A DNA stretch of 9,255 bases, taken from assembly GCA_910586425.1 (NCBI GenBank), contig CAJUHL010000062.1, positions 1-9,255 of the forward strand. The letters are read 5' to 3'. Under the pieces are notes generated by a model. The model saw only the letters and a program-made list of their open reading frames with translations, did no database searches and was not told the origin of the DNA. How positions within the stretch are numbered: the first letter of the stretch is position 1; the number at the start of each line of letters is the position of its first letter. Position numbers and translations under genes: made by a program. Source of the DNA: an uncultured Bacilli bacterium (GTDB lineage Bacteria > Bacillota_I > Bacilli_A > RF39 > UBA660). Positions 1 to 5,381 of the stretch are shown here, one piece after another.

Positions 1-78
1 GTTCTACTGCCATATCCCATGTTTTAAATTTTAACTAGCACAACGCGTTATTATAATTAATAACTATATTAGAAATAA

Positions 79-102
79 CTCATCTATATTTTACATATAA
101 TA
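79..102 (+). promoter_or_regulatory. Candidate sporulation-type promoter of the collagen-like operon
   Basis: The sequence CATATAATA at 94-102 fits the CATAnnnTA -10 pattern of mother-cell sigma factors (SigK/SigE), and an AC lies about 14 nt upstream near 79. The same bases contain TATAAT at 96-101, but no TTGACA-like -35 sits at the right distance for the housekeeping sigma factor. The collagen-like genes downstream would fit late sporulation control. This rests on a short pattern in AT-rich DNA and is tentative. Confidence 0.35.
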
Positions 103-134
103 AGGTATAAAAATATCACAAAGAGGTGAAAGTC

Positions 135-620
135 ATGAATACTGATAATTACGATTGTGTTTTAGATTTTGTAATTCCAGCTGGTGCTACAGGCCCTGTA
201 GGTCCTACTGGTCCCAATAGTTTAGTATCTTTAATTTCAACCTATTATAATAATGCAACAGCAACTGGAACGTTAACTATTTTATCGAATGCTGAAAATT
301 TAATTCTTCCAACCAATTCTAATTTTTTTACCATTGATAATAATGGCATTATATTAAATGAGAGTGGATACTATGAATTTACCTTTTCTGGTCTATTAAA
401 GGATAATTCAACAACTGAAAAGGCAAGTCTAACATTAAAAATAGATAATGATAACCTTATTATAATTGGTTTAGATTCAGAAAGTGAACTTTATTTTTCG
501 AGAACAACGGTAACACAATGTAATAGATCGCAAAAAATAACCATCATGTTTCAAAAGGATAATAGTGCAACAGCAAGTGCAGAGAATGCATATTTATTAA
601 TAAAGAAACTATATTTTTAA
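135..620 (+). CDS. Short collagen-like surface protein with jelly-roll-like C-terminus (BclA-like)
   Basis: Predicted protein of 161 residues. The N-terminus has the pattern LDFVIPAG at residues 10-17, which commonly precedes collagen repeats in Bacillota spore-surface proteins. A very short Gly-Xaa-Yaa tract (GATGPVGPTGP, residues 17-27) follows. The remaining ~130 residues are rich in beta-type sequence with a GYYEFTFSG segment, as in C1q/TNF-like globular domains of BclA-type proteins. There is no signal peptide, which is usual for exosporium proteins assembled from the mother cell. I chose ATG 135 because AGAGGTGA at 122-129 is its Shine-Dalgarno site; a GTG at 126 lies inside that site. 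A paralogue follows 26 bp downstream, so the two are probably cotranscribed. The fold is inferred from sequence pattern; the exact role is unknown. It lies outside the integrated element. Confidence 0.8.
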   Translation: MNTDNYDCVLDFVIPAGATGPVGPTGPNSLVSLISTYYNNATATGTLTILSNAENLILPTNSNFFTIDNNGIILNESGYYEFTFSGLLKDNSTTEKASLTLKIDNDNLIIIGLDSESELYFSRTTVTQCNRSQKITIMFQKDNSATASAENAYLLIKKLYF

Positions 621-646
621 ATCAGTATTGATAGAAAGGAGATCAA

Positions 647-1147
647 ATGGAACCACTTCATAATTCATATATATTAGACTTTGTCGTACCTGATGGGCCT
701 ACTGGTCCTGTAGGACCAAGTAATTTTTTAGAAACACAAATATATACCACTTATAATACCTCTAACACATCTGGTATGTTATCTATTCGTAATAGTTTAA
801 TTTTACCAAATAACTCTAATGTGTTTAGGGAATCTGGAAGTTATATATATATTGACGAAATAGGTTATTATGAATTTACAGTTTCTGGGTATTTAGCGGA
901 ATCAACAAATTCTAATAATACTTCCTTAATTTTAAAAACCAGCATGCAAAATGAAGCAGCAACCAATAATTTAATTACAATCCGCTTAAATAATCGTAAA
1001 AGTGAAAGTTACTTTTCTTATACAAGGATAGGAAAATATGGTTCCTTACAAAAGGTATCTCTCATTCTTAACAAAGCAAATAATTCAGATGCCCATATAA
1101 GCGAGGTTAACTTAACTATTAAAAAAATGCCATGGGCATATAATTAA
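647..1147 (+). CDS. Second short collagen-like surface protein, paralogue of the upstream gene
   Basis: Predicted protein of 166 residues that repeats the plan of the upstream gene: ILDFVVPDG at residues 9-17, an even shorter collagen tract (GPTGPVGP, residues 17-24), then a beta-rich domain containing GYYEFTVSG and ending in a LTIKK segment like the LLIKK end of its neighbour. The start is supported by AAAGGAG at 635-641, five bases before the ATG. Conserved tail and head with diverged middle loops indicate tandem duplication. The collagen tract is too short to form a long stalk, so the protein is probably a compact trimer-forming or decorating surface subunit; that is inference from the family. 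A terminator follows at 1192. Confidence 0.78.
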   Translation: MEPLHNSYILDFVVPDGPTGPVGPSNFLETQIYTTYNTSNTSGMLSIRNSLILPNNSNVFRESGSYIYIDEIGYYEFTVSGYLAESTNSNNTSLILKTSMQNEAATNNLITIRLNNRKSESYFSYTRIGKYGSLQKVSLILNKANNSDAHISEVNLTIKKMPWAYN

Positions 1148-1191
1148 TTAAAATTTTTTCCGCCTATATATCCACGTCAAAATTTACAATG

Positions 1192-1221
1192 ACATAGGAG
1201 CTAAAATTTCCTATGTTTTTT
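1192..1221 (+). terminator. Rho-independent terminator of the collagen-like operon
   Basis: Stem ACATAGGA (1192-1199) pairs perfectly with TCCTATGT (1209-1216) around a 9-nt loop and runs into a T tract (1216-1221). It lies 45 bp after the second collagen-like stop codon. Confidence 0.85.
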
Positions 1222-1274
1222 GTTATCTTTTTGAAAAATAAGATGTTATTAAGACGTAGCATGATTTAAAACAC

Positions 1275-1302
1275 TAAAAAAGCCTCAAAAATTTAAGGCT
1301 TT
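1275..1302 (-). terminator. Ancestral terminator of the tRNA-Pro/tRNA-Arg operon, now separated from it
   Basis: Arms AAAGCCT (1279-1285) and AGGCTTT (1296-1302) form a hairpin; on the minus strand it is followed by a run of T (complement of 1275-1281). Before integration this would have been directly downstream of the minus-strand tRNA-Pro gene. The element carries a similar hairpin at 9076-9098 that now does the job. Confidence 0.6.
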
Positions 1303-1329
1303 ATAATCTAAATGGTCGGGAAAACAGGA
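1295..1329. repeat. attL: left attachment site, duplicate of the tRNA-Pro 3' end
   Basis: These 35 bases match 9091-9125 with one mismatch (A at 1310 versus T at 9106). The last 19 (1311-1329) are identical and hold the final 17 nt of tRNA-Pro, that is CCA, discriminator, the acceptor 3' strand and part of the T stem. Homology to the tRNA ends right after 1329, so this is a fragment, not a gene. The crossover most likely lies in the 19-bp core. Confidence 0.92.
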
Positions 1330-1357
1330 CGAACTAGAAAGAAATTGATTACTACAT

Positions 1358-1452
1358 AATCCACAGAAAACCGTGGATTTTTTCCGTTTCATTACGGAAC
1401 ATTCCTTTTTGAAACACTTAATTTTAGAAATTTTAAGTGCTGAATAAGTGCT
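1358..1452 (+). promoter_or_regulatory. Structured leader of the rep-mob operon: hairpins and direct repeats
   Basis: Three stems lie in tandem. AATCCAC (1358-1364) pairs with GTGGATT (1373-1379) and runs into six T residues, like a terminator. TTCCGT (1382-1387) pairs with ACGGAA (1394-1399); an alternative pairing GGAA/TTCC across 1396-1405 would exclude it. CACTTAA (1415-1421) pairs with TTAAGTG (1433-1439). The octamer TAAGTGCT is repeated at 1434-1441 and 1445-1452, eleven bases apart, about one helical turn. This could be an attenuator, an initiator-binding origin or an oriT; I see no convincing promoter. The 135 bp between attL and the rep start hold nothing else. Confidence 0.5.
1402..1420 (+). 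repeat. 19-nt block shared with the putative oriT region (copy A)
   Basis: This block is TTCC-T-TTTTGAAAC-A-CTTA and matches 4632-4650 at 17 of 19 positions, in the same orientation. Both copies have an ACGG shortly upstream and a TAGAA a few bases downstream. The match is long for chance inside a small element, although AT-richness raises the background. Confidence 0.55.
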
Positions 1453-1470
1453 AGAAAAGGAGGAATGTTC

Positions 1471-2160
1471 ATGTCAGTTTTTAGAATTAACAAAGATAAA
1501 AATTATACAGTTATGAGTAACTATCATTTACGTGATAAAAATATATCTTATAAAGCAAAAGGACTACTGTCATTTATGTTAAGTTTACCTGATAATTGGG
1601 ATTATTCTATGAATGGATTATGTAAGGTGAGTAAAGAAAACATTAGAGCCATTCGCTCTACTCTTCATGAATTAGAAGCATATGGATATTTAACAAGAGA
1701 ACGTACCCAAAATGAAAAAGGACAATTTGGCTATAACTACTCAATCTATGAATATCCAACTATCCAAGTACCGCATACCCATAATCCGCATACGGATTAT
1801 GCGAATACCCAAGATGACCTACAAATAAATACAAATGAAATAAATACGAAAAAACAAATAGATAAAGTAGATAAACACTTTCATCCCATTACAATGGAAT
1901 TAATCGTTAAGAAATATTTAAAAGAAGATGATTTAGAACTTTATAAATATGACAACTTTATCAATGAAATGTTAGAAGAATATGAATATCGAGAAGTCAT
2001 TATGACAGTGAACTATATTATTCAAAAATGGAAATCGAATAAAGGATTAGATGAAAATGGCGAAATCATTACCAATCAATATGGCTATTTCAAAAGTGCT
2101 TTGGAAAGTAATTTACGAAAGATAACACAAGATATTGAATTATGGGAGATTGAGCCATGA
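1471..2160 (+). CDS. Replication initiator / DnaD-like helix-turn-helix protein
   Basis: Predicted protein of 229 residues. Residues 1-75 form a winged-helix domain (SVFRINKDKNYTVMSNYHLRD, then KAKGLLSFMLSLPDNWDYS and IRSTLHELEAYGYL), the N-terminus typical of initiators of small Bacillota plasmids and mobilizable elements. A low-complexity linker (about 95-135, with PHT repeats) leads to a DnaD/DUF6017-like helical tail (about 138-218) ending NQYGYFKSALESNLRKI. Family knowledge suggests it binds the origin of the excised circle and helps load the helicase. ATG 1471 is preferred: AGGAGG (about 1458-1463) is seven bases upstream, whereas ATG 1465 would be one base from it. The stop overlaps the relaxase start in an ATGA, so the two are translationally coupled. 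Confidence 0.8.
   Translation: MSVFRINKDKNYTVMSNYHLRDKNISYKAKGLLSFMLSLPDNWDYSMNGLCKVSKENIRAIRSTLHELEAYGYLTRERTQNEKGQFGYNYSIYEYPTIQVPHTHNPHTDYANTQDDLQINTNEINTKKQIDKVDKHFHPITMELIVKKYLKEDDLELYKYDNFINEMLEEYEYREVIMTVNYIIQKWKSNKGLDENGEIITNQYGYFKSALESNLRKITQDIELWEIEP
1771..1801. repeat. Direct and inverted repeats inside the initiator linker, possible origin
   Basis: CCGCATAC occurs at 1771-1778 and again at 1786-1793. The second copy sits in a palindrome whose 9-bp arms (1780-1788 and 1793-1801, ATAATCCG/CGGATTAT plus a C-G pair) flank a CATA loop. At the protein level the repeats encode the PHT-x-NPHT linker, so the repeat may only be a coding repeat, but RepA_N-type plasmids keep their origin in the same part of rep. 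Confidence 0.4.
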
Positions 2161-3395
2161 GTTATGCGATTTTTAGAAGTGAGCCAATTCAGACACTTTC
2201 TGATCTAGCCCAAATTGGTAGCCATAACAAACGTGAAAAACAAGCCTATAAAAGTAATCCTAATATCCGATTAGAATTAAGCAAAGATAATATTGATATT
2301 GTTCCATGTAATAATAGATATGTAAAACAATTCTATGAAATCACAAAAGAATATAGGAAAGAACATGATGAGAAAATGAAAACAACACGAAAGGAAAGGC
2401 AAAAATCTTTCCGTGATATGGTAAATGATTCTAAAAGTGTTGTTGCTGATGAGTTGCTATTTACAAGTGATAAATCATTTTTTAAAGATATGACTAGAGA
2501 AGAAATCATCAAATGGGCAAATACTTGTATGGATTTTGTTTATCAAGATTTGGGATATACCAAAGAACAGGTATTGCATGCCACTATCCACATGGATGAG
2601 AAAACACCACATCTTCATTGTGTCGTTGTTCCACTAGTTCGTAAATTGGATAAAAGAACAAATAAACAAAAATATAGCATTAGTAAGAAACAATATATTA
2701 GAGATAAAATCCATTTAAGTGAATTACAGGACAAATACCATGATAGAATGGTTAAAAATGGCTTTGATTTACAAAGAGGTATCAAAAATAGCGATAATAT
2801 ACATCTTTCTATGAAAGAAATGAAAAAGATGACTCGAAAACAAGATAAGAGATTAGAACAACAAGAATACCGCTTAACAAGTATCTATGATTCTCTTTCT
2901 ACTAAAATCAATAATCGAAAATATAAAATCATTGGTAATAAAGTCCAAATGGATAAAGACACTTTTTATGAAGTTGAAAAATTTATGAAACAAGCAAAAG
3001 CAGTTATTGAAGAAACACCTAAAACAGTGGCTTTGTATTACGAATTATATAACTATACCAAAAACTACAAAGATTTAGAAAAGGAAAAACAAAATATTCA
3101 ATATGAAGTAAATAATCTTAAACATCAAAATGAGAAATTACAACAAGAAAACAATTCCTTGCATACTCTCTTACATCATATTCTACAAACTTTAAAATTT
3201 ATGTTCCGTAAAATCCTACATTTAGGTACTGAAAAAGAAAAGGACATTGTAACAAATGAAATCATTGACTACTATAATCATGATTTTTATAATAAGCAAG
3301 ATGTAAAAGATATTTGTAAAAGTACTTCAAAAGAGGAAGAAATCAATCAAAGATTGAATTTCTGTCATGAAAAAGATTGGGAAAGAGAATTTTAG
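2157..3395 (+). CDS. mobV: MobV-family relaxase (plasmid recombination/mobilization protein)
   Basis: Predicted protein of 412 residues, full length for the family. Relaxases of this family nick oriT and pilot the strand into a recipient through a conjugation machine supplied by another element. The N-terminus MSYAIFR and the HNKREK motif (residues 23-28) match the family start. The metal-binding motif HMDEKTPHLH is at residues 145-154 and is intact. Residues 90-200 (VADELLFTS, SISKKQYIRD, LSELQDKY) are also family-like. A coiled coil at about 302-345 and a charged C-terminus follow, the usual oligomerisation and machinery-binding region. The ATG overlaps the TGA of the initiator gene, so the two form one transcription unit. 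No second mobilization protein is visible. The relaxase class is certain; activity in this host is inferred. Confidence 0.93.
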   Translation: MSYAIFRSEPIQTLSDLAQIGSHNKREKQAYKSNPNIRLELSKDNIDIVPCNNRYVKQFYEITKEYRKEHDEKMKTTRKERQKSFRDMVNDSKSVVADELLFTSDKSFFKDMTREEIIKWANTCMDFVYQDLGYTKEQVLHATIHMDEKTPHLHCVVVPLVRKLDKRTNKQKYSISKKQYIRDKIHLSELQDKYHDRMVKNGFDLQRGIKNSDNIHLSMKEMKKMTRKQDKRLEQQEYRLTSIYDSLSTKINNRKYKIIGNKVQMDKDTFYEVEKFMKQAKAVIEETPKTVALYYELYNYTKNYKDLEKEKQNIQYEVNNLKHQNEKLQQENNSLHTLLHHILQTLKFMFRKILHLGTEKEKDIVTNEIIDYYNHDFYNKQDVKDICKSTSKEEEINQRLNFCHEKDWEREF

Positions 3396-3426
3396 TTGGA
3401 AATATATGGAATATTTTGTCAAAATA

Positions 3427-3435
3427 TGTTACAAT
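3427..3435 (+). promoter_or_regulatory. Weak candidate extended -10 ahead of the SEC-C gene
   Basis: TG-T-TACAAT at 3427-3435 resembles an extended -10 element with no clear -35. It would start RNA at about 3441, just before the terminator hairpin at 3450. If real, the SEC-C gene would be expressed only by reading through that hairpin. Low certainty. Confidence 0.22.
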
Positions 3436-3449
3436 TTAAACAGATTTAG

Positions 3450-3484
3450 CAGTATTAGAATCTATGATTTTAATGCTGTTTTTT
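3450..3484 (+). terminator. Terminator between the relaxase and the SEC-C gene
   Basis: A 13-bp stem, 3450-3462 with 3466-3478 (CAGTATTAGAATC/GATTTTAATGCTG, two G-T pairs), has a TAT loop and a T run at 3479-3484. It ends the rep-mob transcript. Only 16 bases separate its T run from the next start codon, leaving no room for another promoter. Confidence 0.8.
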
Positions 3485-3500
3485 AGTAGGTGGTAAGTTT

Positions 3501-4562
3501 ATGAATGGTAATGATACATGTCCATGTGGAAGCAAAAAAAAATATAAAAAATGTTGTCAACTAAAACCTGATTTTTATGATTCGAAAAGTTTTCCTCAAA
3601 TAGCTGCCAACACATTATCATACTTAAATAAATTCAAAATCAATTGTATTTATCCAATAAATTCAAAAACGCTATGCCAAGATAAAAATACTATTGGTTC
3701 TCATAGTTTACAACAAAACGGAGTTCTAAATATAATTAGTAAAAATAATCATGTATACTATCCAAATACAAATTTTGATGACTATTCAAAAACATATCTT
3801 AAACTGGACAAAATTGGTATAAAAAAGGTAACAAAATTCTTTTGTTTATGCTCTAACCATGATACACAATTATTCTTACCCATTGAAAAAAAATGTTACA
3901 ATCCTAATAACAAAGAACAAAATTTTTTATATTGCTATAGAGCATTTTTATTTTCATATTTTAGAAATTATAATGTATATTCATATTATAAACAATTAGA
4001 AAAAAAGTATAATCTATTCAGTAATGAGTTTTTATATCATAATTATTCAGAAATTTCAAACATGTATCATACTTTCAAATCGACTTTAAAAATATTTAAT
4101 GGTATTTATATGAGAAATGATTTTAATGAATTAGAGTACAAAATATTTTCATTCTCTCAAGTTTATTACTTTTCATGTACTGGAATTGCTATTTTCCCAT
4201 TAACCATTTTTGGAAAAAATATGCCTAAAAACTATAAATCTTGCTTTATTACAGCAATCCCAAACAATGATAAATTTTATATTATAATTGGATATTTGAA
4301 AAGAGATAAAAAATATAATGAAAAATTTCTACAAGATTTAGAAAATCTTACAGAGGAAGAAATAAAAAAAATATTTAATATACTTATTCCATTATGTACT
4401 GAAAACATCGCTATAAGTCCAAAAATTATTGATAACTGGTCTGAAAACGCTAGAAAACAGTTCAATGCACTATTAAGATACGAAAGTATACCAAAATTAA
4501 TACAAGTTAAAGGTTCTATTTACTCTTATATAAATCAAACTCATTATAACTTATTTTTATAA
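3501..4562 (+). CDS. SEC-C zinc-motif protein of unknown function (cargo)
   Basis: Predicted protein of 353 residues. It opens with a SEC-C metal-binding motif (CPCGSKKKYKKCC, residues 7-19; C7, C9, C18, C19), known from the SecA tail and many uncharacterised proteins, where it binds zinc. Two further patterns look conserved: IGSHSLQQNGVLNII (65-79) followed by HVYYP, with C50 and C59 nearby, and FCLCSNHDTQLFLPIE (114-129). From memory, such patterns recur in hypothetical SEC-C proteins; they may form a second Cys/His metal site, but I cannot assign a fold. The rest is rich in Tyr, Phe, Asn and Lys, with no signal peptide or clear membrane helix. Start: AGGTGG at 3488-3493, seven bases before ATG. 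Terminators flank the gene on both sides and it looks more AT-rich than the relaxase gene, which suggests separately acquired cargo. A defence role is possible but unproven. Confidence 0.75.
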   Translation: MNGNDTCPCGSKKKYKKCCQLKPDFYDSKSFPQIAANTLSYLNKFKINCIYPINSKTLCQDKNTIGSHSLQQNGVLNIISKNNHVYYPNTNFDDYSKTYLKLDKIGIKKVTKFFCLCSNHDTQLFLPIEKKCYNPNNKEQNFLYCYRAFLFSYFRNYNVYSYYKQLEKKYNLFSNEFLYHNYSEISNMYHTFKSTLKIFNGIYMRNDFNELEYKIFSFSQVYYFSCTGIAIFPLTIFGKNMPKNYKSCFITAIPNNDKFYIIIGYLKRDKKYNEKFLQDLENLTEEEIKKIFNILIPLCTENIAISPKIIDNWSENARKQFNALLRYESIPKLIQVKGSIYSYINQTHYNLFL

Positions 4563-4586
4563 CATTTTAAAATACCATTTTAGTAA

Positions 4587-4639
4587 CACACTACGATATT
4601 GGCAAGCCAATAACGGTGTGCAAAGGGAATCTTCCCTTT
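4587..4639 (+). other. Candidate oriT: nested inverted repeats resembling a MobV nicking region
   Basis: CACAC (4587-4591) pairs with GTGTG (4616-4620), enclosing a CG/CG pair and the inner palindrome ATTGGC-AA-GCCAAT (4598-4611). Directly after the GTGTG comes a second hairpin, AAAGGGAA (4622-4629) with TTCCCTTT (4632-4639). The layout of a CACAC...GTGTG stem with a nick expected just after GTGTG resembles the pMV158-type oriT recognised by MobV enzymes. Against it, oriT normally lies upstream of mob, whereas this is 1.2 kb downstream, beyond the SEC-C gene. It does not look like a terminator because the stem has no T tract. Confidence 0.45.
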
Positions 4640-4650
4640 TGAAACCCTTA
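4632..4650 (+). repeat. 19-nt block shared with the rep-mob leader (copy B)
   Basis: TTCC-C-TTTTGAAAC-C-CTTA matches 1402-1420 at 17 of 19 positions, same orientation. It overlaps the right arm of the second hairpin of the candidate oriT. Confidence 0.55.
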
Positions 4651-4653
4651 TAT

Positions 4654-4681
4654 AGAAGTTAGCAAGCCTAACTTCTTTTTT
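4654..4681 (+). terminator. Rho-independent terminator downstream of the SEC-C gene
   Basis: AGAAGTTAG (4654-4662) pairs perfectly with CTAACTTCT (4668-4676), five-base loop, followed by T residues to 4681. It separates the SEC-C unit from the convergent minus-strand gene ending at 4695. Confidence 0.88.
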
Positions 4682-4694
4682 GGCCTAATGTGAA

Positions 4695-5054
4695 TCACTT
4701 CACATCCTCTTTGATTTGATAAAATGGTACACATGAAGATAATATCAATGGATCATAGGAAGTTACATCAATATTATACTTATTCTTTAGCACACAAATG
4801 GATTCATTCACCATATTAGAAATTTCAGTTTTACTGTAATGAAACTCATCACATAAAACTGCATTTACCAAATTATAATAACTTGTATTCTCATTTCTAA
4901 AATATTTTAACCACAACATTGCATAATGAGCCATTTCTTCTACATATCGATTTTTACGAAATTCCTTTTCCTTTAATGTGATTAACCTTACCTTCTCCAA
5001 ATCTTTACCACTTATCTCATCCCTAGTTCCTTTATAAGGATCATTCTGATACAC
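4695..5054 (-). CDS. Hypothetical 119-residue protein, divergent from an XRE repressor
   Basis: I do not recognise this protein. It begins with GTG at 5054, supported by AAGGAG seven bases upstream and by a perfect consensus promoter further up, so it is very likely expressed. Residues 10-50 are highly charged and helical (KDLEKVRLITLKEKEFRKNRYVEEMAHYAMLWL), residues 60-92 look like a second helical segment, and the C-terminus is more hydrophobic (SYDPLILSSCVPFYQI). There is no signal peptide, membrane segment or known motif. Its promoter contains a palindrome and faces a 70-residue XRE gene, the usual arrangement for a regulated gene with its own repressor. It could be an antirepressor, a toxin held by the XRE protein, or a mobilization accessory given its place beside the candidate oriT. 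Confidence 0.7.
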   Translation of the reverse strand: MYQNDPYKGTRDEISGKDLEKVRLITLKEKEFRKNRYVEEMAHYAMLWLKYFRNENTSYYNLVNAVLCDEFHYSKTEISNMVNESICVLKNKYNIDVTSYDPLILSSCVPFYQIKEDVK

Positions 5055-5103
5055 TCTATCTCTCCTTCTAATATTCCATACATCTTGAATGGATTATATC
5101 ACA

Positions 5104-5132
5104 ATTATACATACATAGTGTATGCTTGTCAA
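5104..5132 (-). promoter_or_regulatory. Perfect consensus promoter with operator palindrome in the spacer
   Basis: On the minus strand TTGACA (5132-5127) and TATAAT (5109-5104) are exactly 17 bp apart. The spacer contains CATACA-TAG-TGTATG at 5110-5124, 6-bp arms around three bases, a good operator for the XRE protein encoded divergently at 5148. The matching plus-strand promoter for that gene is weak (TTGAAT at 5085 with TACATA at 5108). Confidence 0.85.
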
Positions 5133-5147
5133 TAAGGAGCGTGGTGT

Positions 5148-5360
5148 ATGAAAATAGTTGCTAATGATTATAAAGAAAAAGAAGTAATGAAAATATTAAG
5201 AGAATGGACAGGCAAGAAGCAACCTGACTTTGGAAAAGACATTGGATTAAGTGGAATGACTGTTCAAGGTTATGAAAGAGGCACTAGAAGATATACATTT
5301 GAAACCTTAATGAAAATTGCTAAAAAATATGGTTATACAGTTACAATAGAAAAGAAATAG
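5148..5360 (+). CDS. Small XRE-family (lambda Cro/CI-type) DNA-binding repressor
   Basis: Predicted protein of 70 residues, almost entirely one helix-turn-helix domain (about 13-62): VMKILREWTGKKQPDFGKDIGLSGMTVQGYERGTRRYTFETLMKIAKKYGY, with the typical G-LS--TVQ-YERG core. A Cro-sized protein of this kind has no separate sensor domain. Start: AAGGAG at 5134-5139, eight bases before ATG. It is divergent from the 119-residue gene, and the 15-bp palindrome at 5110-5124 between them is its probable operator, giving repression of the neighbour and perhaps autoregulation. Its stop codon lies within the left arm of a shared terminator hairpin. It may alternatively act as the antitoxin of the neighbouring gene. 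Confidence 0.85.
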   Translation: MKIVANDYKEKEVMKILREWTGKKQPDFGKDIGLSGMTVQGYERGTRRYTFETLMKIAKKYGYTVTIEKK

Positions 5361-5381
5361 TTTTGTTGGCTATTTCTTTTT
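5351..5381. terminator. Convergent terminator overlapping two stop codons
   Basis: AAAGAAATAG (5351-5360) and CTATTTCTTT (5370-5379) are 10-bp perfect arms with a nine-base loop and a plus-strand T tract to 5381. The left arm contains the TAG of the XRE gene and the right arm begins with the stop of the minus-strand peptidase gene. The minus-strand T run is shorter, so termination is probably stronger on the plus strand. Confidence 0.75.

Noticed and set aside
47..64. Palindrome GTTATTA/TAATAAC upstream of the collagen-like genes
   Set aside because: All-but-one A/T arms in AT-rich DNA, with no T tract or matching partner; likely chance.
1..125. Possible end of an upstream gene
   Set aside because: Short frames run to stops near 25-34 but are too brief to identify as a coding end; nothing can be supported there.
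126..134. GTG start adding three residues to the first collagen-like gene
   Set aside because: The GTG lies inside the Shine-Dalgarno sequence AGAGGTGA that serves ATG 135, and has no ribosome site of its own.
1465..1470. ATG two codons upstream in the initiator gene
   Set aside because: It is one base from the AGGAGG site, too close for initiation, while ATG 1471 has ideal spacing and matches the family start.
3450..3484. Riboswitch ahead of the SEC-C gene
   Set aside because: The space before the hairpin is too short for an aptamer and no known aptamer pattern is visible; a plain terminator is enough.
4277..4465. 62-codon minus-strand open frame
   Set aside because: It lies wholly inside the SEC-C coding sequence, has no ribosome site and no recognisable product.
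4587..4681. The whole hairpin cluster as one tandem terminator of the SEC-C gene
   Set aside because: Only the last stem (4654-4676) has a proper T tract; the earlier stems lack one and show a nested layout better explained by a protein-binding site.
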